64,000 bases of DNA from Prosthecobacter sp. (GCA_017853885.1 JAFMIR010000014.1:1-64000); one strand, 5' to 3'; shown: positions 17,006 to 27,078, counted from the stretch's first letter. Made by a program: numbers and translations. Notes: generated from the sequence alone by a model not told the origin.

Positions 17006-18172
17006 TTAGTGCTGGGAGCAAAACTCTTCAAAGCGATCCATGCCCGCATTGATAATCTCTAGGCTGGTGGCGTAGCTGAATCGCACGGTGTACTCCGAGC
17101 CGAAGGCTACGCCAGGGACGGCGGCCACACGCTGCTTGCTGAGCAGTTTCTCGCAGAAGTTCACGCTTTTGATGCCAGTCTGCTCGATGTCCACAAGGAA
17201 GTAGAAGGCTCCTTTCGGCTCGACCACGCGCACGTTTTTGAAACCTGCGAGACGGCTGAGCATGTATTGGCGGCGCACGTCGAACTCATCACGCATGTCG
17301 GCGACGATCTGCTGATCACCCTGGAGGGCGGCGAGAGCGCCGTATTGGGCAAAAGTGGTCGGATTGCTCGTGGTGTGGCTTTGAATGGTATCGATGGCAT
17401 CGGCGATGCGCTTCGGAGCAGCGGTGTAGCCAAGACGCCAGCCGGTCATCGCGTAGGCCTTGGAGAATCCGTTGATGGTAATGGTGTGGTCGTAGATCTC
17501 CTTGCTGATGCTGGCAATGGAGACGTGCTTCTCGCCGGCATAAACGAGCTTTTCGTAGATTTCATCGCTGAGGATGATGATGTCCTCTCCAGCAGCGATT
17601 TCGCCCAGCTTGGCCAGTTCGTCCTTCGAATAAACGCTGCCTGTGGGGTTACCGGGACTGTTGATGATGATCATCTTCGTCATCGGGGACATGGCATCCT
17701 CGAATTCTTCCGGCGTGATCTTCCAATCGTTCTCACGCTTCGTTTCGACAATCACTGGAATGCCGCCGACCATGCGCACCATTTCCGGATAGCTGGTCCA
17801 ATAAGGAGCTGGGATGATGACCTCATCGCCTGGATTGACCACCGCGAGAATGGCATTGTAGCAAGAGTGCTTTGCTCCGCAATTCACACTGATCTGGGAG
17901 GGCTCATATTCCAAGCCATTGTCCGTGAGGAACTTGGCAGCGATAGCCTCGCGAAGTTCCAAGATGCCAGCGCTCTCCGTGTAGCGAGTTTTGCCGCTCT
18001 GAAGAGCCTCGACGGCGGCTGCGGTGATATGAGCCGGCGTATCAAAGTCCGGTTCACCGGCCCCGAAACTCAGGACGTCGACACCTTGTTTCTTGAGCGC
18101 CTTCGCCTGGGCAGTGATCGATAGGGTCATTGATGGGGCGACTTCGGCGATGTTTTTGGCGATGAAATCCAT
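17006..18172 (-). CDS. aspC: PLP-dependent aspartate aminotransferase (class I, AspC/AAT Ib type)
   Basis: The 388-residue fold-type I aminotransferase shows LSFGAGEPDFDTPAHI near the N-terminus, PGNPTG (about 173 to 178), the Asp/Tyr pair in ILSDEIYEKLVY, and the PLP lysine Lys238 in NGFSKAYAMTGWRLGY. FSEYTVRFSYATS near the end (GSEYTVRFSYATSLE) carries the arginine that binds the substrate alpha-carboxylate. This subgroup usually interconverts aspartate/oxaloacetate with glutamate/2-oxoglutarate; some members also accept prephenate. It lies directly upstream of cysK. Confidence 0.9.
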   Translation of the reverse strand: MDFIAKNIAEVAPSMTLSITAQAKALKKQGVDVLSFGAGEPDFDTPAHITAAAVEALQSGKTRYTESAGILELREAIAAKFLTDNGLEYEPSQISVNCGAKHSCYNAILAVVNPGDEVIIPAPYWTSYPEMVRMVGGIPVIVETKRENDWKITPEEFEDAMSPMTKMIIINSPGNPTGSVYSKDELAKLGEIAAGEDIIILSDEIYEKLVYAGEKHVSIASISKEIYDHTITINGFSKAYAMTGWRLGYTAAPKRIADAIDTIQSHTTSNPTTFAQYGALAALQGDQQIVADMRDEFDVRRQYMLSRLAGFKNVRVVEPKGAFYFLVDIEQTGIKSVNFCEKLLSKQRVAAVPGVAFGSEYTVRFSYATSLEIINAGMDRFEEFCSQH

Positions 18173-18311
18173 GGTATGGGCAGGAGTTGGAAGGTGGGTG
18201 GGATCGAGGGCCGCCTACAAAGGCGGGGAAGGCGGCATGGTCAAGGCTCGCTTCGCGGCTTTACGAAGCACTCCTTGTGCTCGGCCAAACTCAGCCTAAA
18301 GGCACCCGCCC

Positions 18312-19562
18312 ATGCCGTCTCGTCCCCCGCAGCACCAAGGCCCGAAAAAAAAGCCCACCTCCCGTGTACGCGGGCTGGCCATTGATGTGCTGGGAGAATG
18401 GGCTCGCGGTGAGCGCTATGCTTCCGACATCCTTGACCAAGCGCAGCGCGAGGCCAATTTGATCGCCCCAGACGCAGCCTTTCTCCGCGAGATCGTGCTT
18501 ACCACGCTGCGGAACCTCTCGCTGTTGGATCACTGGATCGCTACTTTAACAGAGGACAAACATCTGGATCACCGATGCCGCTGGGGCCTGCGCATCGGCC
18601 TGAGCCAGATCCTGCTCTCGAAGGTTTCCGAACATGCTGCAGTGAATGAAACTGTGGCCGCAACCGGCCGTGCCCGTGGCCTGATCAATGCCGTGCTGCG
18701 CCGTGCCTGCCGTGAGTCAACCGAATTGGCCGCGGCAGCCTCTGAGCTTCCTCTCGAAACACGCATCTCCCATCCCAAATGGCTTGTACAGCGTTGGCTG
18801 GACGCGTTCGGCGCCGACAAAACCAGGGCGCTGTGCGATTGGAACCAACAAGCCGCCCCAACGCTCGCCCGCGCCAACCGCCTACATGCTGAGATGACCT
18901 GCGCGCCAGACGACTTCACCAATTTCGAGCATCTGCCGAGAGCTGAACTGGCCGCGGGCATGGTTTACATTCAGGACCCAAGCACACTCATTGCACCAAA
19001 GCTCCTCGCTCCAGAAGCCGGCATGCGCGTGCTGGATGCCTGCGCCGCTCCAGGTGGCAAAACCGCCTTCATGGCCCAGCTGATGTCCAATAAAGGTGAA
19101 ATCGTGGCCTGCGATATCTCCGAGGGCAGGCTGCGCCGCCTCTCCAATAATCTCAAACGCCTCGGTGTCAGTAATACCCACATCGAGCTGCATGATTGGA
19201 CAGGCGAATCGCCCCCCTCCTTCACAGGGACAGGCTTTGATCGCATCCTTCTCGATGTGCCATGCAGCAATACCGGCGTGATGCGTCGGAGAGTCGATGT
19301 TCGCTGGCGTCTGGAGGAGAGCGATTTTGAACAGCAAACGGCTACACAGACACGTCTGCTGCAAAGCGCCCTGCGGGCTTTGAAACCTTCTGGGACACTC
19401 GTTTATTCCACCTGCAGCATCGACGCTGTGGAAAACGGACTGCTGGTGCGGCGTGTGCTCGAAAATCTGCCATTCTTCCGGCTTGATGCAGAGGAAAGCT
19501 CCTTTCCACCCGATTCGGGCATTGATGGAGCTTATGCCGCGAGAATCATCCGCGTGGGTTGA
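18312..19562 (+). CDS. rsmB: 16S rRNA (cytosine-967-C5)-methyltransferase
   Basis: The 416-residue protein has an N-terminal NusB-like RNA-binding domain (about 20 to 145, RVRGLAIDVLGEW, LREIVLTTLRNLSLLDHWI) and a C-terminal SAM-dependent domain. The SAM motif is DACAAPGGKT. The two cysteines of m5C methyltransferases are in LLDVPCSNTGVMRRR and LVYSTCSIDAVENG, the latter the nucleophile. Length matches RsmB/Sun. It is divergent from the aminotransferase gene, with 139 bases between. The sequence upstream of the ATG has only a weak AAGG. Confidence 0.93.
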   Translation: MPSRPPQHQGPKKKPTSRVRGLAIDVLGEWARGERYASDILDQAQREANLIAPDAAFLREIVLTTLRNLSLLDHWIATLTEDKHLDHRCRWGLRIGLSQILLSKVSEHAAVNETVAATGRARGLINAVLRRACRESTELAAAASELPLETRISHPKWLVQRWLDAFGADKTRALCDWNQQAAPTLARANRLHAEMTCAPDDFTNFEHLPRAELAAGMVYIQDPSTLIAPKLLAPEAGMRVLDACAAPGGKTAFMAQLMSNKGEIVACDISEGRLRRLSNNLKRLGVSNTHIELHDWTGESPPSFTGTGFDRILLDVPCSNTGVMRRRVDVRWRLEESDFEQQTATQTRLLQSALRALKPSGTLVYSTCSIDAVENGLLVRRVLENLPFFRLDAEESSFPPDSGIDGAYAARIIRVG

Positions 19563-19702
19563 GGCTTGAGCAACGCCATCGTAAAAGGCGATGAAACCAA
19601 GCAAGGCCCTGAGGACGAAAATCCACTAGAGCTATTGCATTCCATTTCCAGCCCTTCTAACTTTACACTGAAAACAAACCTCCGGAATCCCTTCCGCATC
19701 CC

Positions 19703-22273
19703 ATGATGAATAACTTCACTCCTCGTGCCCAGCAGGTTCTGGCACTCGCCCGCAAAGAGGCAGATCGTTTCAACCACAATTACGTGGGCACCGAACACCT
19801 TCTGCTTGGCTTGATCAAACTCGGCCAAGGTGTTGCTGTGAACGTGCTGACGAAACTTGGCCTAGATCTCGAAACCGTTCGCTTACAGGTCGAGCAGCAA
19901 GTCGGCTCCGGGCCAGAGACAAAAATGGTGGGCAATATTCCCTACACCCCAAGGGTGAAAAAAGTGCTCGCCCTAGCCTCCAAGGAAGCCAAGGCACTCA
20001 ACCACAGCTATGTCGGCACCGAACACATCCTCCTTGGCCTGCTGCGTGAAGGTGAAGGTGTGGCCGCGCAAGTGTTGCGAAACTTGGAAGTAAACCTCGA
20101 TAGGGCACGCAGTGAAATCCTTCGTGAACTCGACCCGAACTTCACCTCTCAAAATGAGAGTGAGGGGGAAGAAGAGGAAGAGAATGGCGGCAAGGAGTCT
20201 GCAGCAGCCGGCGGCAGCACACCGAATGAAAAAAAGGGCAAGGGAGAAAAGACCCCCGCCTTGAAGGCCTTTGGTCGCGATTTGACCGAAGTTGCCATCA
20301 AAGGTGAAATGGATCCGGTGATAGGCCGCAGTGAGGAAATTTCCCGTGTGATTCAGATTCTCTGCCGCCGTACAAAAAACAATCCTGTCCTAATTGGTGA
20401 AGCTGGCGTGGGCAAGACCGCCATCGTTGAAGGTCTTGCCCAAGAGATAGCTGCCGGCAACGTGCCTGAGATTCTCCGCGACAAACGCGTCATCACCCTC
20501 GATCTCGCCCTCATGGTCGCGGGCACCAAATACCGCGGTCAATTTGAGGAGCGTATCAAGGCCGTGATGGACGAAATCCGTCGGCACAAAAACGTCATTC
20601 TCTTCATCGACGAGATGCACACGATGGTCGGCGCGGGCGGCGCGGAAGGCGCTCTCGATGTCTCAAACATCATCAAACCCGCCCTTAGCAGAGGCGAGTT
20701 ACAGTGCATCGGCGCCACCACCCTAAACGAGTTCCGCAAGCATATCGAGAAGGACGCCGCGCTAGAGCGTCGCTTCCAACAAGTGAAGGTCGAGGAACCC
20801 TCTGTCGAAGACGCCATCAAGATTCTCATGGGCCTGCGCGGCAAATACGAGATGCATCACAAGGCCAAATATAGCGACGATGCCATCAAGTCCTCCGTCA
20901 CCCTTTCCTCCAGATACCTCACCTCTCGCTTCTTGCCGGACAAGGCTATCGACATCATGGACGAGGCAGGTGCCAAGGCCCGCATCGCTGCAATGACGCG
21001 ACCACCAGAACTGAAGGAGATTGAAGCCGAGATCGAGGCCATCCGTGTCGAAAAAGAAGGCAGCATCAAGGAGCAGGACTTCGAACAGGCCGCACACCTA
21101 CGCGACCGCGAAAAGAACGCCAAGAAGCGTTTCGAAGACGTGTTGGAAAGCTGGCGCAACACCAGCCAGGAGCGCATCGTCGATGTCTCTGAGGATGACA
21201 TCATGGCCGTCGTCTCCAAATGGACTGGCGTGCCGCTCCAGCGCATGGAACAAGCCGAAGCCCAAAAGCTCCTTAAAATGGCTGACGAGCTCAAAGGCAA
21301 GGTCATCGGGCAAGATGAAGCTGTGGTGGCCATCTCCAAAGCCCTGCGCCGTTCACGTGCGGATCTCAAAGACCCGCGCCGACCGATTGGCAGCTTTCTC
21401 TTCCTCGGCCCGACTGGCGTCGGCAAGACCTTCCTCGCCAAGAACCTCGCCGAATTCATGTTTGGCACCGCCGAAGCTCTCATTCAGATCGACATGTCCG
21501 AATACATGGAGAAGCACACCGCTTCGCGGCTCATTGGAGCGCCTCCGGGGTATGTTGGATATGAGGAGGGTGGGCAACTCTCTGAGGCCGTGCGCCGCAA
21601 ACCCTACTCCGTGGTGCTGTTTGATGAGGTGGAAAAGGCTCACCCCGATGTGATGCACCTCCTGCTTCAGATTCTCGAAGAGGGCCAAGTCACTGACAAC
21701 TTTGGGCGCAAGATCGACTTCCGGAACACCATCATCATCCTCACCTCAAATGTTGGCGCGGAACAAATCAAACGCCAGACCAGCTTGGGCTTCATCGCCA
21801 TGCAGCAGGACAGTGCCGACAACGACGGTATCAAGGGCAAGATCCACGAGGCGGCGAAGAAGTTCTTCAAGCCCGAGTTCCTCAACCGCCTCGATGAACT
21901 GGTTGTCTTCCGCATGCTTGAAAAGCCCGAACTCTCCAAGATCGTCGATCTCGAAGTATCCAAGGTCACCAAGCGCCTCCAAAGCAAGAACATCTTGCTC
22001 AACCTCGACGAGACGGCTCGCGATTTTCTGATCAAGGAAGGCTACGACCCACAATACGGCGCACGTCCAATGCGCCGCGCAGTGGAAAAGCACATCGAGG
22101 ATCCACTCTCCGAGCACTTGCTTCGTGAAGACATCCGTGAGGGTGACAAAGTCCATATCACCTTCGATCCCGAATTGAAGCGCTTAAAATTCTCCGCAGT
22201 CGAACGTTCCTCAGATTCCGAAGAGGCGGCTGTTGACGCCTTGCTGGCGAAAGTCGGCAAAGATGCTCAGTAA
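19703..22273 (+). CDS. clpC: ATP-dependent Clp protease ATP-binding subunit ClpC
   Basis: This 856-residue AAA+ unfoldase feeds substrates to ClpP. Domains in order: two N-terminal Clp repeats ([30 protein letters not shown], repeated as [11 protein letters not shown]); a charged linker (about 150 to 190); AAA-1 with Walker [10 protein letters not shown]; a UVR-containing middle domain ([22 protein letters not shown]), which marks ClpC rather than ClpA or ClpB; and AAA-2 with GPTGVGKT and [10 protein letters not shown]. McsA and McsB, which tag substrates with phosphoarginine for ClpC in Firmicutes, are encoded 24 kb away on the opposite strand, and no ctsR is seen. The promoter region is GC-poor and carries no Shine-Dalgarno sequence. 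Confidence 0.95.
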   Translation: MMNNFTPRAQQVLALARKEADRFNHNYVGTEHLLLGLIKLGQGVAVNVLTKLGLDLETVRLQVEQQVGSGPETKMVGNIPYTPRVKKVLALASKEAKALNHSYVGTEHILLGLLREGEGVAAQVLRNLEVNLDRARSEILRELDPNFTSQNESEGEEEEENGGKESAAAGGSTPNEKKGKGEKTPALKAFGRDLTEVAIKGEMDPVIGRSEEISRVIQILCRRTKNNPVLIGEAGVGKTAIVEGLAQEIAAGNVPEILRDKRVITLDLALMVAGTKYRGQFEERIKAVMDEIRRHKNVILFIDEMHTMVGAGGAEGALDVSNIIKPALSRGELQCIGATTLNEFRKHIEKDAALERRFQQVKVEEPSVEDAIKILMGLRGKYEMHHKAKYSDDAIKSSVTLSSRYLTSRFLPDKAIDIMDEAGAKARIAAMTRPPELKEIEAEIEAIRVEKEGSIKEQDFEQAAHLRDREKNAKKRFEDVLESWRNTSQERIVDVSEDDIMAVVSKWTGVPLQRMEQAEAQKLLKMADELKGKVIGQDEAVVAISKALRRSRADLKDPRRPIGSFLFLGPTGVGKTFLAKNLAEFMFGTAEALIQIDMSEYMEKHTASRLIGAPPGYVGYEEGGQLSEAVRRKPYSVVLFDEVEKAHPDVMHLLLQILEEGQVTDNFGRKIDFRNTIIILTSNVGAEQIKRQTSLGFIAMQQDSADNDGIKGKIHEAAKKFFKPEFLNRLDELVVFRMLEKPELSKIVDLEVSKVTKRLQSKNILLNLDETARDFLIKEGYDPQYGARPMRRAVEKHIEDPLSEHLLREDIREGDKVHITFDPELKRLKFSAVERSSDSEEAAVDALLAKVGKDAQ

Positions 22274-22291
22274 TGCGCTCTATCGCCCCTC

Positions 22292-23071
22292 ATGCTCTCG
22301 GCTCTCGGCAGACCTTTTCTTCGGCTTCTGGGAGGCTTGGGACGCATGACATGCTTCACACTGCGATCCTTCGCTGCGGCTTCCAAAACGCGACGTCTGC
22401 CGCGCAGGTTGATGCGGGCCATTTTTGAGCAGGGCACACGTTGTTTGCCTGTGATTCTCATCGTGGGCATCTTTACCGGATTGGTGCTGGGACTTCAGGG
22501 ACATTACGTTTTAAACCGTTTCGGCTCCGAAAGTCTGCTGGGAGCACTCGTCTCACTGAGTCTTGTGCGAGAGCTTGGCCCTGTGCTCGCCGCACTGATG
22601 CTTGTGGGTCAGGCTGGCAGCGCTCTTGCAGCTGAAATCGGCATCCAGCGCAACTCCGAGCAAATCGCCGCACTGGAAACGATGGGAGTGAGCAGTGAGG
22701 GCTACTTGGTAACTCCACGCTTGTTTGCCGCGTTGATTGTTTTTCCGATGCAAACGGCTCTGTTCGTCATCATCGGCTTGTATGGCGGCTATCTGTCTGG
22801 CTCCGCCATACTCGGCCTGGAACCGGGCGTTTATTGGTCCGCTGTCGAAAAAGCCGTCGAGGCGCGCGATTTAACCGAATGTTTCGCCAAAGCCGCCACC
22901 TTCGGGGTCATAACCGTGACGATGTGTGCCTACCAAGGCTTTCATGCTCATCTCGGACAGGGCACCGGTGCTCAAGCTGTGTCATCCGCTACCACGCGGG
23001 CTGTTGTGCTCTCCTGCGTTCTCGTTCTGGCTCTCGATGATGTTATCACCTCCTTCCTGCTGCATCGATGA
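22292..23071 (+). CDS. mlaE: MlaE-type ABC transporter permease (phospholipid transport)
   Basis: The 259-residue permease has about six membrane segments and the MlaE-family motifs VGIFTGLVLGLQG, LVRELGPVLAALMLVGQAGSALAAEIG and NSEQIAALETMGV. Such permeases form the inner-membrane core of lipid-asymmetry (Mla) systems moving phospholipids between inner and outer membrane. It starts 18 bases after clpC and overlaps the ATPase gene by 4 bases (ATGA), so the pair is translationally coupled. No MCE-domain (mlaD) gene follows, so the substrate-binding partner must be elsewhere. Confidence 0.9.
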   Translation: MLSALGRPFLRLLGGLGRMTCFTLRSFAAASKTRRLPRRLMRAIFEQGTRCLPVILIVGIFTGLVLGLQGHYVLNRFGSESLLGALVSLSLVRELGPVLAALMLVGQAGSALAAEIGIQRNSEQIAALETMGVSSEGYLVTPRLFAALIVFPMQTALFVIIGLYGGYLSGSAILGLEPGVYWSAVEKAVEARDLTECFAKAATFGVITVTMCAYQGFHAHLGQGTGAQAVSSATTRAVVLSCVLVLALDDVITSFLLHR

Positions 23072-23871
23072 CTGAGCCCTCCGAGCCGCTGCTCCGCATC
23101 GAATCGCTGCACAAGCGGTTCGAGGAAAACATCGTGCTCTCCGGCGCCTCACTCCATGTAGCACGTGGGAGCCTTGTCACGGTACTCGGACGCAGCGGCA
23201 CCGGCAAATCAGTCCTGCTCAAATGCCTCGCAGGCATCATCACGCCCGATGAAGGTCGCATCCAATTTGACGGTAAAGACCTCGATGACAGCACCCGTGC
23301 TGATTTCCGCCGCAGATGCAGTTTTCTGTTCCAAAATAACGCACTGTTTGACTCGCTCACCGCACTGGAAAACGTGGCCCTGCCGTTGGAGCAAACCACG
23401 GACTTGTCAGATGCTGAGATCCGTCGGCGTAGTCTTGACGCATTGCAGCAGCTGGAGCTCGATACGTATCACAATCGCCATCCCTCCCAGCTGTCCGGCG
23501 GCATGCAGAAACGCCTAGCTCTTGCTAGAGCAATCGTGACAAAACCCGAACTCGTGCTGTTCGATGAGCCCACAGCCGGCCTCGACCCGATCCGCCGAAA
23601 TGCGGTCTTTACGATGATTCTCAAATATCAGCGCCAGTTTCACTTCACTGCTGTTGTTGTCACCCACGATCTTGATGAGGCGCTCATCGCGAGTGACCGC
23701 GTCGCGCTGCTGGACAGCGGCCAAATACCTTTCGAAGGCCCACCCTCTGCCTTCACGGCTTCGACCCATCCCATCGTCTGCTCCTTTCGCGATAGCACTC
23801 AGGCATTGAAGCAAAGCGTGACTTCCATCAGAAGTGAAATGTCAGCCATTACAAGACGCACGGAATCTTGA
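23068..23871 (+). CDS. mlaF: MlaF-type ABC transporter ATP-binding protein
   Basis: The 267-residue ATPase shows Walker A GRSGTGKSVLLKCLAG (about 42 to 57), signature LSGGMQKRLALARAI, Walker B LVLFDEPTAGLDP and the H-loop VVVTHDLDEA. The ...GLDPIRR... extension after Walker B is characteristic of the Mla/Mkl subfamily. Its ATG overlaps the permease stop. The next gene is convergent, 48 bases beyond, so the unit ends here without mlaD, mlaC or mlaB. Confidence 0.9.
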   Translation: MTEPSEPLLRIESLHKRFEENIVLSGASLHVARGSLVTVLGRSGTGKSVLLKCLAGIITPDEGRIQFDGKDLDDSTRADFRRRCSFLFQNNALFDSLTALENVALPLEQTTDLSDAEIRRRSLDALQQLELDTYHNRHPSQLSGGMQKRLALARAIVTKPELVLFDEPTAGLDPIRRNAVFTMILKYQRQFHFTAVVVTHDLDEALIASDRVALLDSGQIPFEGPPSAFTASTHPIVCSFRDSTQALKQSVTSIRSEMSAITRRTES

Positions 23872-23919
23872 AGTCTGGTAAGATGAGTGACGATGGCAGG
23901 TGCGCGGATCAGCCATCAA

Positions 23920-26142
23920 TCACAGACCTACTGCAGCACGGGCGATCTTTTCGCAGCTCTGCACATCGAGCTTGCCGGAAGCCAGAACGGGAATCTCGGC
24001 CACGCGGACCATCTTCTTTGGAATCCACAGCGGTGGCATTCCTTTCTCGAGGAGTCGGTAGCGCAATTCAAGGATCTCCTGCTGCTCCGGGCCACCGGAC
24101 ATGGCGGTGAGAAGGATGAGCGCCTCTCCCTTGTCTGCATCTGGCACTCCGACCAAGGCGATCTTGCGTGAGGATTCATTTTCAAGCCCTATGGCCTTTA
24201 CGAGAGCCTCTTCGACTGTCTCATGCGGCACCATCTCTCCCGCAATTTTGGAGAATCGGCTCAGGCGGCCTTCAATGTAAAGGAAGCCATCGGCATCAAC
24301 GTGGCCAATGTCACCCGTGCGGAACCAACCGTCTTGGATGACTTCCTCGGTACGCTTCGGATCATTCAGGTAGCCTTCGAACACATTCGGTCCCTTGAAC
24401 CAGATCATGCCGCTCTGGTGCAGAGGCTGTGGCTTACCGGTCTCGGGATGTGTGATCTTGACAGCGAGACCATGCAGCACTTGGCCCACGCTGCCCTGAC
24501 GATGACTGGGGAGCCAAACATAGCCTTTAGCCTCGTTTCCAAGCGGTGCGGGGTCAGGCAGATTCACATTGGAGACTGGCGAGGTTTCAGTGAGTCCATA
24601 GCCTTCAAGCACACGTTTACCAAATTTGGTCTCAAAGGCCTCCGCGACGGTAGCAGGCAACTTCTCAGCGCCAGTGACGAGGAGCTTAAGCGAGGCGAGT
24701 TGTTCGCGGTTCACCCCACGCAGGTAGCCGCGCAGGAAGGTTGGCGTGGCAATCATGAGGCTGACACGATGTTTCTCGACGAGCTCGGCGATTTTTTTCA
24801 CTTCCAACGGCGAAGGATAAGTGACGAGGTTCAAGCCATAAATGATCGGATACCAGAGCGTGACGGTGCAGCCAAAGCTGTGGAAGAGCGGCAGAGAACC
24901 TAGAATGCTGTCTGTGTTGTCGAGCGCCAAGCGATTGCCGAACTGCGTGACATTTGCGATGAGATTGCGATGGGTGAGCGCAACCCCCTTGGGTTCGCCC
25001 GAGCTGCCACTGGTGAACAATAGCGTCGCCTCTGTGCTGCCCCCTTTCTGTGGAATGCCAAACATAACGGCGAGAAGCGCCGGTGGCAGCAACTTGCTGA
25101 GAGCGAAACAAATGCCGATGGAAATTTTCAGTTTGGGCATTAGGCGCTCGACAAGAATGAGTTGCTTCATTGGCGGCCAGGGAAAGGTCTGCATCTTTCG
25201 CACAAAGATGTCAGCCGTGAGGAATCGATCGATCTCTCCACGACGGATGGCACTCTCAATGGCAGCGCGCCCGGCAGTGAAATTGAGATTCACCGGTACT
25301 TTTCCTGCGAAAAGCACAGCGAGATTGCAGATGAGTCCACCCGTGCCGGGTGGCAGAATGATTGCTACACGGTGTTTCGAGGTCTCACGACGCACCACGC
25401 GGGAAAGCGCCAAGGCTGCCGCAAGCACTTTGTCAAAGCCCAGTATCTTCTCGTCCTTGCCGTCAATGACGCAATTGCTGGAGCCATGCTTCTTGAGCCC
25501 GCGAAGAACCGCGTAGGCTAAGTGCATGTCCAAGGCAGGAGAAGAGGAGAAAGCCTGCTCTGAGAGCCTTAACAAGCTTTCTTGGTAGGCGGCTACGCTG
25601 ACATTCTCAACTTGCAGCATGGCCCCGAATGCGAAGATGCGCTCGTCATCACCAAAGCGCGGTCCCACAGGGGTAACTGCGTCCTCCTTGAGCATCACCT
25701 CAAGCGGTAGGACCGGCACACCTGCCCTGAGCAGGAATTCAAGCTTTGTCGCCGGCACAGTGGTGTAGGCCGCAGTGACCGCCGCAGCCTGTGCCGGAAG
25801 ATAAATGATGACCGCACTATCTTTGAGAGCACCCCGCACGGCCGTGCGATAGGCGTCGGGGTCCGTTGCATGTGGCACAATGGCCAGTGCTTGGACATGA
25901 TCCTTTTCCAAATGGACCCTCAGCTCTTCATCAAGGGCGGCACCCTGTTCCAGCAGATACACCACCGGCCTTCCACTCAACAATTCCTCAAGCCTACGTA
26001 GGTCGAGCGAATCCAGACGGCTAGGGACAATCATGAAGCCACCGCCTGAGGGCAGATGCTCTTGGCCCAAAACAGTGAGGTTTTTCAGCGAGACAGAAGA
26101 TTCCTTGGCCATTGGCTTTAGCGGGTTGCGGTGAAATCGCAT
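23920..26142 (-). CDS. Acyltransferase-like / AMP-dependent acyl-ACP (acyl-CoA) ligase fusion, Aas-type
   Basis: The 740-residue protein joins an N-terminal PlsC-like domain (about 15 to 200) to an ANL-superfamily adenylating domain (about 230 to 735). In E. coli Aas this combination reacylates lysophospholipids with fatty acid activated on ACP. The adenylation motifs are strong: TLLFTSGSSGEPKGVALTHRN, GYGLTETSPVSN and GWFRTGDIGHVDADGFLYIEGRLSRFSKIAGEMV. In the acyltransferase half the segment VPSRLDSLD stands where NHxSxxD is expected: the Asp is kept but the catalytic His is Arg, so this half is probably inactive or non-canonical. No membrane helices were noticed. Start is either ATG 26142 or the ATG at codon 11. 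Confidence 0.8.
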   Translation of the reverse strand: MRFHRNPLKPMAKESSVSLKNLTVLGQEHLPSGGGFMIVPSRLDSLDLRRLEELLSGRPVVYLLEQGAALDEELRVHLEKDHVQALAIVPHATDPDAYRTAVRGALKDSAVIIYLPAQAAAVTAAYTTVPATKLEFLLRAGVPVLPLEVMLKEDAVTPVGPRFGDDERIFAFGAMLQVENVSVAAYQESLLRLSEQAFSSSPALDMHLAYAVLRGLKKHGSSNCVIDGKDEKILGFDKVLAAALALSRVVRRETSKHRVAIILPPGTGGLICNLAVLFAGKVPVNLNFTAGRAAIESAIRRGEIDRFLTADIFVRKMQTFPWPPMKQLILVERLMPKLKISIGICFALSKLLPPALLAVMFGIPQKGGSTEATLLFTSGSSGEPKGVALTHRNLIANVTQFGNRLALDNTDSILGSLPLFHSFGCTVTLWYPIIYGLNLVTYPSPLEVKKIAELVEKHRVSLMIATPTFLRGYLRGVNREQLASLKLLVTGAEKLPATVAEAFETKFGKRVLEGYGLTETSPVSNVNLPDPAPLGNEAKGYVWLPSHRQGSVGQVLHGLAVKITHPETGKPQPLHQSGMIWFKGPNVFEGYLNDPKRTEEVIQDGWFRTGDIGHVDADGFLYIEGRLSRFSKIAGEMVPHETVEEALVKAIGLENESSRKIALVGVPDADKGEALILLTAMSGGPEQQEILELRYRLLEKGMPPLWIPKKMVRVAEIPVLASGKLDVQSCEKIARAAVGL

Positions 26143-26252
26143 CTAAGCGGGCCCTGCCACGCATTGCAAGGAGCAGCCCCACCCCTTCATCGTGACGGCG
26201 GTTTGCAATTCGAGGTTGCGCAAACGCTCATGGGGATGCACAACGCGCCTTC

Positions 26253-26885
26253 ATGTCCCCTGCCGACCTTCTTTCCGCCCTCGAATGGCGCTATGCCACC
26301 AAGTGCTTCGACGCCTCCCGCAAAATCTCCGCCGACATCTGGACCGCTTTGGAACAGAGTCTCGTTCTCACCCCTTCCAGCTTCGGCCTTCAACCTTGGA
26401 AATTCATCATCATCACCGATGGCTTGCTGCGTGAACAAATTGTCCCGCATGCTTGGAACCAGCGCCAAGTAGCAGACGCCTCCCACTTGGTTGTCATGGC
26501 GGTAAAGAAAAACCTTACCGTGTCTGATCTCGACGGATTCATCCACCGAATGATCGAGGTGCGCGGCGGCACTCCGGAAGCCCTCGCCGGCTACCGCAAA
26601 ATGCTCGATGGCAGCCATGCACAGGGTTACATGACTGAAGAATGGGCCAAGAAGCAGGCATACATCGCTTTGGGGCAATTCATGGCTGCGTGCGCCATGC
26701 TGCGCATCGATACCTGCCCAATGGAAGGATTCGTTCCCTCGAAAGTGGATGAGCTCCTAGGTCTCAGCCAGCAAGGCCTAACCACCGCTGTGCTATGCCC
26801 GGCTGGCTATCGCAGCGTGGAGGACCGCTACGCATCACTTCCCAAGGTGCGCTATGCAGCCAGCCAAGTGATTGAGCATCGCTAA
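26253..26885 (+). CDS. Nitroreductase family NAD(P)H-dependent oxidoreductase
   Basis: The 210-residue flavoprotein resembles NfsB-type nitroreductases: RYATKCFDASRKI near the N-terminus (the RxSxRxF FMN-binding start), LTPSSFGLQPWKFIII, KKQAYIALGQFMAACAMLRIDTCPMEGF and the C-terminal PKVRYAASQVIEHR, close to the usual PKVRFPLEKVI end. It forms FMN dimers and reduces quinones, nitro compounds or enones; the natural substrate is unknown. It is divergent from the Aas-like gene with 110 bases between and is the last core gene before the tRNA-bounded island. Confidence 0.88.
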   Translation: MSPADLLSALEWRYATKCFDASRKISADIWTALEQSLVLTPSSFGLQPWKFIIITDGLLREQIVPHAWNQRQVADASHLVVMAVKKNLTVSDLDGFIHRMIEVRGGTPEALAGYRKMLDGSHAQGYMTEEWAKKQAYIALGQFMAACAMLRIDTCPMEGFVPSKVDELLGLSQQGLTTAVLCPAGYRSVEDRYASLPKVRYAASQVIEHR

Positions 26886-26941
26886 TGCCAGTCGCGCCAG
26901 CTCATAGCAGCATCGAAGTCGAAATCTGGGCAATAAATGCC

Positions 26942-26968
26942 TTGCATCCAAAGCGATCCGGCTATCAT
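26942..26968 (+). promoter_or_regulatory. Candidate promoter of tRNA-Leu
   Basis: TTGCAT (26942-26947) and TATCAT (26963-26968) are 15 bases apart, slightly short of the usual 17, with the mature tRNA starting 25 bases after the -10 box. Confidence 0.35.
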
Positions 26969-26993
26969 CCTCGCCCCTGCAAAACGCAGCCCT

Positions 26994-27078
26994 GCTCGGG
27001 TGGCGGAATTGGTATACGCGCAAGACTAAGGATCTTGTGCCGAAAGGCTTAAGGGTTCGAGTCCCTTCCCGAGCACCA
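26994..27078 (+). tRNA. tRNA-Leu, anticodon AAG, with encoded CCA
   Basis: A complete class II cloverleaf folds by hand: acceptor GCTCGGG/CCCGAGC with discriminator A and encoded CCA; D arm GCG...CGC; anticodon stem CAAGA/TCTTG with loop CTAAGGA; long variable arm with stem GCC, GAAA loop, GGC; and T arm AAGGG/CCCTT with TTCGAGT loop. The loop puts AAG at positions 34 to 36 (bases 27028-27030), preceded by T33 and followed by G37 as in CUN-reading leucine tRNAs. The long variable arm and G37 support leucine. A34 is uncommon in bacterial tRNA-Leu, where GAG is normal for CUU/CUC. The island begins at its 3' end. Confidence 0.93.

Noticed and set aside
17267..18124. 285-codon plus-strand open frame opposite the aminotransferase gene
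   Set aside because: Antisense shadow; the PLP lysine motif and full family layout are on the minus strand.
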